From Pirellulales bacterium (GTDB taxonomy: Bacteria; Planctomycetota; Planctomycetia; Pirellulales; JAEUIK01): a DNA stretch of 51,183 bases. The position numbers and the translations under genes were made by a program. This document shows positions 24,008 through 32,400 of this stretch, in pieces (the stretch's first letter is position 1; each line of letters starts with the position of its first letter). A model generated the notes under the pieces. That model had not been told where the DNA came from, made no database searches, and saw nothing but the letters and a program-made list of their open reading frames with translations. Location: NCBI GenBank assembly GCA_019636335.1, contig JAHBXR010000033.1:1-51183 (forward strand). Direction: 5' to 3'.

Positions 24008-25267
24008 CTACGAACTTGCCGTCGTTGCCAGCCTCAGCGCAATTCTACACGCGCTGTGAAACGCGGCCACATCGAGGCGTTCGTCCGTCGTGTGGACGAA
24101 CTGTTGTCCGCAGCCCATGGTGACCGTGGGAATGCCGTGGGCCGTCATCCAGTTGGCATCGAGCCCCCCGTTGCCGATCGCCCGCAAGGGCTCGAGACCC
24201 ACGTCGCGCACCGCCTCTTCGGCCGCCAGCACGCACGCTTCGTCGTCGGCCAGCTTGAAGGCCTCGTAGTCGACGCGGGTATCGATCTTCACGTGCCCGG
24301 TGTGATGGTCGGAGCTGCGGACCTCGCGAGCCGCGCGGCTGAAGGCCTTGTCGATCTCGCGCACGATGCGCTTGCGGAAGATGGGATCGTGGCTGCGAGC
24401 TTCTGCACGAACCTCGACCGATGGCGTCACCACGTTTGTCGCGGCGCCGCCGCGAATGATGCCGATGTTGCTCGTGCCCGTGTGGCGACCTTTCTGGATC
24501 AGGCCATGCCAGCCGTTGCGCTGGAGCTCGGCAATGGCGATGCCGGCGATGGCGATCGCGCTGACACCGCGTTCGGGGGCGCCGCCGGCATGGCTCGCGC
24601 GCCCCTGAATGGTGATCGTCATGCGGTAGGCGCCCGTCGCGCCGACGGTCAGTTTCTCGGCTGGTCCGCCATCCCAATTGAACGCAAGTTTTGGCTTACC
24701 CAACATGCTGAGCCGGGCATGCCGCGCGCCGTGCAGACCGACCTCTTCCTGCACCGGCCAGAAGAAGGTCAGCGGTGGATGCGGCAGCTTGTGTCGCAGA
24801 ATGACCAGCGCCGTCGACAACACTACCGAAGCGCCAGCTCGATCGTCGGCGCCGAGTCCCGTCGTCGCGTCGGCCGACCGCACCCAGCCCCCTTCGAGCT
24901 TGGGCTTCGAACCGATACACAGCGGCACCGTGTCGAGATGCGCCATCAAGAGCCTGCGTGGGGCACGAACGGTGCCGGGCAGCTTGAAGATGAGATTTCC
25001 TACCTCGCCCGGCAGGACCGAGCGGCGATGCGCGTCGTCGTGTCGAATGTCCTCGCGCTTCGCGCCGGCGTCGAGCAGGCGCCGTGTGATCTCTTGCGCA
25101 ACGGCGCCCTCGCGGCCACTTTCGCCCGGGATGGCCATCAGGGAGAGCACGAGCTCAAGCGCTTCCTGGCGATCGGGCTCCGCCGCGCCGGGCGATGAGA
25201 CACGTGGCGCCTCACCATTCGTGGCGGTTGGGCGCTTGGGAGACAACGTGGCAGTACGGCGAATCAT
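24008..25267 (-). CDS. M20 family metallopeptidase (PepT-like)
   Basis: A 419-residue two-zinc exopeptidase. Metal and catalytic sites are in order: LLMAHLDTVP (His and Asp), GLGADDRAGASV (bridging Asp), WPVQEEVGLHG (Glu-Glu pair), NWDGG (Asp) and the final QFVHTTDERLD (His). The dimerisation domain lies between (about residues 215-340, with GRASHAGGAPERG). Length and motif style match tripeptidase T-like M20 members. The N-terminal 30 residues are low-complexity without signal peptide, so it is likely cytoplasmic and the start could be further in. It diverges from the gene at 25489. Confidence 0.9.
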   Translation of the reverse strand: MIRRTATLSPKRPTATNGEAPRVSSPGAAEPDRQEALELVLSLMAIPGESGREGAVAQEITRRLLDAGAKREDIRHDDAHRRSVLPGEVGNLIFKLPGTVRAPRRLLMAHLDTVPLCIGSKPKLEGGWVRSADATTGLGADDRAGASVVLSTALVILRHKLPHPPLTFFWPVQEEVGLHGARHARLSMLGKPKLAFNWDGGPAEKLTVGATGAYRMTITIQGRASHAGGAPERGVSAIAIAGIAIAELQRNGWHGLIQKGRHTGTSNIGIIRGGAATNVVTPSVEVRAEARSHDPIFRKRIVREIDKAFSRAAREVRSSDHHTGHVKIDTRVDYEAFKLADDEACVLAAEEAVRDVGLEPLRAIGNGGLDANWMTAHGIPTVTMGCGQQFVHTTDERLDVAAFHSACRIALRLATTASS

Positions 25268-25488
25268 CGTGCGGGACCTCGAAGTTTTTTGGGATCATCC
25301 CCTCGCCGGCGGCGGGCAAGATCGGATCGCAGGATCGCTAAGCAATCAGTGTCGTGGCGCGGCATGGCTCGATGGAACGATGTTTGCGGCGGCGGAGACA
25401 GGCCGTATCCTACAAGTTGGCTGGCGTGCGGAAAACGTCGCCCGGCCCGCTGCCTCGAGTACGGCTTGGAATCGGAGGGTTTGTCGCG

Positions 25489-25941
25489 ATGCGTCTGTTT
25501 CTCGCCGGGATCATGCAGGGTTCGCACTTGGGCTCGGCCCTGCACGCCCAGAACTATCGGGAGCGGATCAAGGAACTGCTGGCCAGGCACCTCCCGCACT
25601 GCGACGTCTACGATCCGCTGGCCGACCATACTAATTCGCTCGAATACGACGACCAGCTCGGCCGGACTGTTTTCTTCAAACACGCCCACATGTGCCGCGA
25701 GGCGAACGTCGTGCTGGCCTACGTCCCCCAGGCGAGCATGGGCACGGCGATCGAGATGTGGGAGGCCCACCACGCGGGCAAGATCGTCATCGCGATCAGC
25801 CCCTTGAAGCACAATTGGGCCGTCCGTTTCCTCAGCAACGCGATCTATACCGACCTCGAAGAATTCGCCGAGGCGGTTGAAACCGGCGAGTTCGAACGCC
25901 GCCTGAAGGAACTTCGCGACCGCAACTTCCCTAGTAAGTAA
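25489..25941 (+). CDS. nucleoside 2-deoxyribosyltransferase-like protein
   Basis: A 150-residue protein. The start at 25489 gives MRLFLAGIMQGS, the first strand and loop of a Rossmann-like fold. VFFKHAHMCREANVVLAYVP and ASMGTAIEMWEAHHAGKIVI match the second half of the 2-deoxyribosyltransferase superfamily, where the Glu in the GTxxEM motif is the nucleophile. Known members swap the base of 2'-deoxynucleosides; others (YtoQ-like) have no assigned role. This protein may do either. It is a single gene that converges on the ABC transporter operon. Confidence 0.72.
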   Translation: MRLFLAGIMQGSHLGSALHAQNYRERIKELLARHLPHCDVYDPLADHTNSLEYDDQLGRTVFFKHAHMCREANVVLAYVPQASMGTAIEMWEAHHAGKIVIAISPLKHNWAVRFLSNAIYTDLEEFAEAVETGEFERRLKELRDRNFPSK

Positions 25942-25953
25942 GTCGCGCGCGTA

Positions 25954-26787
25954 TTAGCTACTCGCGCTGCGGTACGAGAGCAGCGAGCGGTTGAAGATCC
26001 AGCGCGAGGCGAGCAGGCTAGCGGCCGTCATCACCAGGGCCAGCGCGGCGAACTTCCATTGTGCCGCGTCGAGCGGCTTGACCAGGATCCGCGCCGGCAC
26101 GTTCACCACGATCAGCACCGGCACAATGAAGGTGAAAAACTGCCGCAAGGCGGTGCCCCAGGTGCCCTGGTAGATCTCCATCGGGTAGCGCGAGAAGTTC
26201 GTCACGTAGAACCAGAAGTCGTACAGGCTCTGGTTGCGCCCCAACCAGACGCTGGCCGCCGCGAGCGAGATCATCAGGCTGTACATGATCGCCACGCCGC
26301 AGGCCAGGTAGAGCGGGTAGAGCACCAGCTTGGCCAGCGAAGGGACGTAGTCGAGTTGGTAGAGCGACCACAGCACCAGTCCCAGGGCAAAGAAAAAGTT
26401 GCCCAGCGACGACCACTCGATCTTGCGCAGCGAGACGAGAAACTGCGTGTCGATCGGCTTCAAGAGCGCGAAGTCGAGATTGCCCGTCCGCACCAGTTCG
26501 CCGAACTCGTCGGCATTGGGCATGAAAAAGGCCTGCACCAGGCTGTTCACGAAGATCGTCGTCGCCAGAAAGATGAAAAACTCATATTTGCCCCAGCCGC
26601 TGTTGTAGCCAATCGAATTCGTGTATCGAAAGATGAGCGTATAGAACGCCAGGTTCATCAGCATCCAGCCGAGCGAAGTCACCACGTCGATCACGAAGTT
26701 CGAGCGGAACGTCATGTCCCGCACGAGGCTATTCCGCGCGAAGGTGAGAAACACGCGTGCGTAGCTGGGCTGGTCGGTGCGGGGCAT
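25954..26787 (-). CDS. ABC-2 type permease subunit 2
   Basis: A 277-residue integral membrane protein with six predicted helices (for example FVIDVVTSLGWMLMNLAFYT, FIFLATTIFVNSLVQAFF, LVLYPLYLACGVAIMYSLMI). The segment NLDFALLKPIDTQFLVSLRK is the cytoplasmic elbow typical of this exporter group. Last gene of a three-gene operon: its ATG is 4 bases after the stop of the first permease. Together with that permease and the ATPase it should form an exporter of the ABC-2 group that includes viologen-exporter-like systems. Substrate unknown. Confidence 0.88.
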   Translation of the reverse strand: MPRTDQPSYARVFLTFARNSLVRDMTFRSNFVIDVVTSLGWMLMNLAFYTLIFRYTNSIGYNSGWGKYEFFIFLATTIFVNSLVQAFFMPNADEFGELVRTGNLDFALLKPIDTQFLVSLRKIEWSSLGNFFFALGLVLWSLYQLDYVPSLAKLVLYPLYLACGVAIMYSLMISLAAASVWLGRNQSLYDFWFYVTNFSRYPMEIYQGTWGTALRQFFTFIVPVLIVVNVPARILVKPLDAAQWKFAALALVMTAASLLASRWIFNRSLLSYRSASS

Positions 26788-26791
26788 GCGG

Positions 26792-27607
26792 TCAACCTCC
26801 GTAGGCGCTATAGCGCCGGATGCCACGCACGTACGCCACGCGGCAGGCAACGGCAAAGAACACCACCCAGGCCAACTGCCAGAGCAGGCCCTTCACGAGT
26901 GCCGCGCCGGTGATCTTGCCCAGGAAAACCGCCGCCGGAAAGTACGCCAGGTACTGCAGCGGCAGCCACTCGACGATCGTGCGCCAATGCCCCGGCAGCA
27001 TGTCGATCGGAAACATGTGACCCGAGAAGAAGAAGTTGAACAGCATGTAGAGGAACAGTAGCGAGCTGACCTCGAGGAACCAGAAGCCGACCATGCCGAT
27101 CAGGGCCTCGAGAAAGAAGCCCAGCAGGAAAGACATCGCCAGCGAGGCCAGGTAGCCGGCCATCGTCGGCGCGTCGGGCCAGCCCGGGAAGTAGCCGCGG
27201 CAGATGAAGAAGATCAGCGCGAAGGGTCCCAGCGCCACCAGGTAATAGACCAGCTTGTGCGCCGTGCGCTGCAGGATCAGGTAGCCCATCAGGTCGATCG
27301 GCTGAATCAGAAACTTCTTGATCGAGCCATCGCGAATCTGCAGGGCGATGTTCGACGACAGGCCCGGCATGCTCGAGAACGCGCGGCTGATCATCGTCAG
27401 CAGGTAATACGCCACGAAGTCGTTGTAGCTGAACCCAGCCACCATGGTGCCCGTGGTTGCGCTAAAGACGGCCCCCCAGAGAAAAATCTGCGTGACGATC
27501 GGGATGAACCGCATGAACGTGGCGAGCGCGAAATCGCCCCGGTAGACCAGGCGCTCCTCGAGCGAGATCACCAGGATCGTCCACCAGGTTTGCACGCGCG
27601 CGTACAT
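26792..27607 (-). CDS. ABC-2 type permease subunit 1
   Basis: A 271-residue membrane protein, paralogous to subunit 2. Helices include FALATFMRFIPIVTQIFLWG, YLASLAMSFLLGFFLEALIG and FLEVSSLLFLYMLFNFFFSG. It has the same elbow motif, GSIKKFLIQPIDLMGYLILQ, after helix 2. The start at 27607 lies inside the 3' end of the ATPase gene by a few codons of sequence (the ATPase stop is at 27621), leaving 13 bases between them. The two different permeases imply a heterodimeric channel. Confidence 0.9.
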   Translation of the reverse strand: MYARVQTWWTILVISLEERLVYRGDFALATFMRFIPIVTQIFLWGAVFSATTGTMVAGFSYNDFVAYYLLTMISRAFSSMPGLSSNIALQIRDGSIKKFLIQPIDLMGYLILQRTAHKLVYYLVALGPFALIFFICRGYFPGWPDAPTMAGYLASLAMSFLLGFFLEALIGMVGFWFLEVSSLLFLYMLFNFFFSGHMFPIDMLPGHWRTIVEWLPLQYLAYFPAAVFLGKITGAALVKGLLWQLAWVVFFAVACRVAYVRGIRRYSAYGG

Positions 27608-27620
27608 GCGGGAGGGGCCT

Positions 27621-28652
27621 CTACGTTCGCTCGACGGTGGCGGCGGCACGAGACGCTTCGTCCGCTTCGAGATCGGCCCGGGCTTGCGAGAACGCCTCGG
27701 CGATCACCTCTTCGAGCGGCGGATCCTCGACGCTCACATCCTCGAGCGTGTAATGGTCGAGCACGTGGGCCAGCACCTCGGGCACGGCGCGGCGCTCGAC
27801 GCGGATCTTGGCCTTCGGCGCGACGGTTTCGAGCAGCGTGCCGTAGCGCGCCAGATCGGCCGGCATCTGACCGTCGCCGAAGAGCAGCGTCACCACCTTG
27901 TGGCTGCTGAAACGGTCGATCACGCCCGACAGCGAGCCGTCGTACATGATGCGGCCGTGCGTGATGATGACCACGCGCCGGCAGAGCGCCGCCACGTCCT
28001 TCATGTAGTGGCTCGTCAGCAGAATGGTGATCTGGCGCCGCGCCTGGTACTCGCGCAGAAAGGTCTGAATATTGTGCTGCGCGACGACGTCGAGCCCGAT
28101 CGTGGGCTCGTCGAGGAACAACACCTCGGGCTGATGCAAAAGCGCCGCGATCAGCTCCATCTTCATCCGCTCGCCCAGCGATAGTTCGCGCACGGGGCGG
28201 CCGAGCAACTGCCCCACGTCGAGCAGGTCGACCAGCTCGTCGCGGGCACGCTCGAAATCGGCCGGCGCCAGGCGATAGATCTGCTGGTGCAGGCGGAACG
28301 ACTCTTGCGCCGGCAGGTCCCACCAGAGCTGGTTTTTTTGCCCCATCACCAGGGCGAAGCGGCGGCGGTAGGCGTTCTCGCGCTTCCAGGGGATGTGCCC
28401 GAGCACGCGGGCGGTGCCGCTCGTGGGATGAATCACCCCGGAGAGGAGCTTGAGCGTAGTGGTCTTGCCGGCGCCGTTGGGACCGAGGAAGGCGGTGAAC
28501 TCGCCGGCGTCGACCGCCAGATCGATGGAGCGGACGGCGGGGACCTCGCGGTATTGGCGGCGAAACAGGCCCCCGATCGAGGCCCACAGGCCTTCTCGCT
28601 TCTGGTAGACGCGGTAGGACTTCGACAGCCCTTCTATCTCGATGATCGGCAT
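27621..28652 (-). CDS. ABC transporter ATP-binding subunit (ABC-2 exporter)
   Basis: A 343-residue ATPase, first gene of the exporter operon. Walker A GPNGAGKTTT (residues about 57-66), Q-loop MGQKNQLWWDLP, signature LSLGERMKME, Walker B VLFLDEPTIGLD and switch LTSHYMKD are all intact. An extra N-terminal insert (KREGLWASIGGLFRRQYREV) and a C-terminal accessory domain of about 90 residues fit the subgroup that pairs with two ABC2_membrane_6-like permeases. The start at 28652 is at MPIIEIEGLSKSYRV; upstream codons are not conserved in kind. Confidence 0.95.
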   Translation of the reverse strand: MPIIEIEGLSKSYRVYQKREGLWASIGGLFRRQYREVPAVRSIDLAVDAGEFTAFLGPNGAGKTTTLKLLSGVIHPTSGTARVLGHIPWKRENAYRRRFALVMGQKNQLWWDLPAQESFRLHQQIYRLAPADFERARDELVDLLDVGQLLGRPVRELSLGERMKMELIAALLHQPEVLFLDEPTIGLDVVAQHNIQTFLREYQARRQITILLTSHYMKDVAALCRRVVIITHGRIMYDGSLSGVIDRFSSHKVVTLLFGDGQMPADLARYGTLLETVAPKAKIRVERRAVPEVLAHVLDHYTLEDVSVEDPPLEEVIAEAFSQARADLEADEASRAAATVERT

Positions 28653-28818
28653 GGCGCAGGGATTATAGGGAGCCGCCAGCCGGCCGGAAAGCGGGCCACC
28701 TGAGGCCGCCGCGTGCCCGCCACCCCGATAAGCACCGATGTGCGGCGGGGCCGGCCGGCGCATCTCAGAAACGACCCCCTGCCGCGTGGCGGGCTTTTCT
28801 CGCCGCGCCCGGCTCGGC

Positions 28819-28908
28819 TACCCGAGCAGCCGCGAGTCCCGCGTTGCGTACGTGGGAGCCGTGGCGGTGTCATCGCCACGCTCGGCCCCTTACCCGAGCA
28901 GCCGCGAG
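28819..28908. repeat. 18-bp direct repeat at the 3' end of the ABM gene
   Basis: TACCCGAGCAGCCGCGAG occurs at 28819-28836 and again at 28891-28908. The second copy holds the last codons of the ABM-domain gene (SRLLG); the first encodes the same residues and a stop again, 72 bases downstream. A GTGGCG/CGCCAC hairpin at 28861-28879 lies between them. Confidence 0.55.
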
Positions 28909-29177
28909 GGATGGGGTTCGCGATCGACCAGCGGCAGGATCTGGGGCGCGTAGATCTCGCGGAAGGCCTTGGCCTCGCGATGGGTCTCCCAGTCGGCCTT
29001 CGTCTCCCAGTGCTCGCAGAGGAGGAAGCGGCGCGAGTCGGTCTCGGAGTGGTAGACCTCGAAGCGGCGATTGCCCGGCTCCTCGCGCGACCACTGCTGC
29101 GCCGTCGTCAGCAACTCGGCGACTCGGGCAATATCCTCGTCGCGCTTCACGGTCAGCCAGACGTTGAGATGAAACAT
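28890..29177 (-). CDS. ABM-domain (antibiotic biosynthesis monooxygenase-like) protein
   Basis: A 95-residue ferredoxin-like fold protein. MFHLNVWLTVKRDEDIARVA, then SREEPGNRRFEVYHSETDSR, FLLCEHWETKADWETHREAK and a closing AFREIYAPQI helix follow the ABM pattern (strand with V-x-V, P-G/NxRxF strand, E-x-W helix). Members include quinol monooxygenases and heme-degrading proteins, but most are unassigned. Nothing here suggests an antibiotic gene cluster. Confidence 0.85.
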   Translation of the reverse strand: MFHLNVWLTVKRDEDIARVAELLTTAQQWSREEPGNRRFEVYHSETDSRRFLLCEHWETKADWETHREAKAFREIYAPQILPLVDREPHPSRLLG

Positions 29178-29421
29178 GGGAGTGGGCAGGGGTCAGGGGA
29201 CAGTGGTTAGGGGGCAGTGAGCAGGAGGCAGGGATTGGAATTTAATCGATTACAACCCGAAGCGGCAGTTTTGAAGTGGCGCTTTTCGCGGAATCGCAAC
29301 CCGAAGCGTGAGCGAGGAGATTCCAGGATTGAGTCACAGCCCAGTTCCGCACAGGCCAGCGACCTGTGCCACTAACCTCAGCTCACTGCCCTCTAACCAC
29401 TGACCCCTGACCACTGCCCCC
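29178..29421. repeat. repeat-filled spacer downstream of the GspK-like gene
   Basis: Holds GTGGTCAG/GGGCAGTG-type strings at 29200-29225 and 29390-29425, two copies of the CTGACGCTTCGGGTT family (29251-29266, 29298-29312, both decayed) and the palindrome CACAGGCCAGCGACCTGTG at 29350-29368. No gene. Confidence 0.65.
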
Positions 29422-32400
29422 TCACTCGATGAACCGTTTGATGAGGATACAGTTCTCGACGTTATGATCGTGCCCGCGCTCGAAGGCGACAGGAATGCTG
29501 CGATCGATGAGATAGAAGGCGCGATGGCGCTGGATGTTACCGGTATCGGACCCCAACTCGGCGCCAATTTGAATGCCATCGGGACGGCCGTTCAACGACG
29601 ACATGGCGGTATCATCGACCTCGAAGTAGCCGACGGTGATCCACACGCCATAGACGTTCGAGCGGGTGGTGACTTTATTGCCCAGCTTCTGCAGGCCGAG
29701 ATAGCGGAAGTAGGGATTCTGTGTCGTATTCGTAGCGAGCGAGGCACTGTCGGCGGCGAACAAGGGATCATTCGTCGGCTGACCGCTGGCATCGCGCTTA
29801 GAGCGCAACAGCGTGGTTTCGATATCGCGTCGAGTAAAGCCAATTGGTTGCCGCAGTGTATCGAGCGGAACGAGATCGTTACCGGCGAAGGAGCGGAACG
29901 GGTTGGCAAAGAAGGTCGGGGAGGCATTGTTTTGCGCGACCATATCGCCGCTTGTGTCCGGATACCCGCGACGACTGTCGACGAGCTGATCGAAGTTGGG
30001 CATACCGGGATGGTCGGCGGTGAGGGCGCGCCAGACTTCTTGGTCGCCGATGGTGTTGAGATTGACCTTGCCGGGCTCGCGATAGCGCGAGACGCGATTG
30101 TAAGGGGGATGGAAGGGGAGCGCAGGTTCACCGGCAACCGGTGGAATCGCCATCGTGAGCGGATTGAGAAAATCTTCCGTCCCTGCGAAGGGAGAGGGGA
30201 CGTGGACGTATTCGAACAAGCGGTAGAGATGAGCGGCGGGCTCGGTTGCGAGGGCATCGACCGTGTAGAAGAAGTTCGGCAGGTGTCGATAGGGGTAGTT
30301 CTGATACCAGGGAGCGGCCGTGTTGTCGTCGTCCGGCTGGTAAGGATCGTCTCCCGCCTGACGTAACGTATGGGCGGCGAGCAATTTCGACGATCGCTCG
30401 GCGGGCACCTGCAAGATCTCGTACTGATTGACGAAGGGGCGGTTGAGCCAGGTGAACCAGGGGAAGGGGGTCATGGGGGTGCCGCGATAGTCGGCCGCGG
30501 TGATCGGCGAACCGTCCGACTTCGTACCGCTGAGGTTGGGCGCGTTCGTCGTGTTCCACGCCATCCCAAACGATTCATTTAAATAACCAAGCGTACTATT
30601 GGTGAGTGGATTGATCTCTGTAGCGACACTGGGTGCATCAGATGTTTGTGCCCAAATGTTGTAAGAAGCTCCGCCGTTTCGTTGTCGCGAGTTGAACTTC
30701 ATGCTGCCAGGGGGAGCGGCAGTGAAGCGAGGTTCATCCATTCCCATGTACCCGTTTTCGTCACCATTGTAGACGGTGAGGTCAACGGGCAGAGAGTCTA
30801 CGGTAAGGTAAGGATTGACTGGAATCGCGGGATTATGGCCAGCCTTGCCAGATTCAGGATTCCAAGCGAGCGTTGGGTTGGCAAGTCGCTGGAGATGAAT
30901 CATTCGAAACGATTCATGAGTTCCATAACTTTGCAACAGCGGATCATAGCCAACGGTAATATCCAACGGCTCATCATACGGGACTGAGTATTGATTCGGG
31001 GCGACATCTGCTGGAGGATAGCCCGCCAACGGTTCCGAAATATTCAGCGAGCTTGGCTGGTTGATGGCAACGCCCAGTGGAACTTGAATCTCGTTTGTCG
31101 TCGATGGGTAGACGTTTGTCCCCGTGCCGTCGGTGATGGAGACGTCCGGTCGCAATTGGATATTACGCGGGTAATCCGGTCCCGTTCGACGACCTACATT
31201 CGTAGATGACGTTACGTCAGAGCTCGCAGCAGAACCGATGACGGCATAGCGGCCGGGTAGTAGTTCGCTTGCCACAGCCTGGCTCGTGTAGTAGCGAGTT
31301 GTAACGTCACTAATTGAAGTGGGTTCAGTCGTAGTAAAATAGACTGCTCGCTCGGCGTCGGTGCTGGGCAATGGATCGAACGGATCGTCGGGATCCTTGT
31401 GGCCACTGGCGGTTGGCTTGGCGATCATCAGACGCCAAACAGGCGATGTGCCAGCCATTCTGTCAAGGTCGATCCCTCGATCTACCGCTGGGCCACCATA
31501 CAATTCTGCAGGTGGCGCATCCCAGGGATTGCCCGGGTTGTAGATCTCAACATAGAGCGACCCTCTTGGTTGAAACCGCTGATCGAAATCGTCATCGGTG
31601 TCGGGATCCCCGGACGCATCGTAGACACCATCTCCACCAGCATCGTTATCAAGGTTTTCTGTTCGCGTGTCGTGAAAAGCGAGCGATTCGGTCAGCAGCA
31701 ACTCGGGTCGCTCGGTGCCCCAGACGAGTCCGCGATACGCCAACGCATTATCCGCGCTGCCTGCCGTGATTACGCCATCGACATTCCACGGGTTGGTGCC
31801 GGCGCCGGTGTCGTCCGTGAACGGATTCACATCGTATTCGAACGGTGTCATGATCGAATCGCGGTCGCGGAAATCGACGACGTTGACGGCCCATTGCGCG
31901 ATTTGCCGGGCGAGTTCCTGCCGGGCTTCGGCGGGGGCCAGGCCGCTCGCATTTTGCAAGCGCACAAGGTACTGGTCGTCGATGAGCATCCATACCAGGC
32001 AATAGAGCTGCTTGGCCAGCGCCTGCCGCGCCAATTCGTCGTTGGCGTTGATGACGCCGTCGTTGCTCAGATCAAAGTTGGTGCTCGCGCCCGGGAAGAT
32101 GCTGGTGGCATAGCCCTCGGCCGTGGCTTCTTGCGGTTCGTCGACGATCAGGTTGCCGTTGTCGTCGATGCCATTGCCCAGGGGGCGATTCAGGTCGAGA
32201 CGCTGGCCGGCGATCACCTCCGGCGGCAGGTAGGCCCGCACGACCGCGTTGAAGTTGGCCAGATTATTGACATTGATGCCGGCGTTGCGGAGACGCTCGC
32301 GCAGGATCTCGACGACGCCGAGTCCGCGCCCCGACGAGACAACGCCCGTGGCGGTATCGAATAGATCGTCGATCAAGTCGTTGGGCATGGCGGCCATATT

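Noticed and set aside
28890..29177. ABM protein as part of an antibiotic cluster
   Set aside because: No biosynthetic genes nearby; ABM domains are common in general metabolism.
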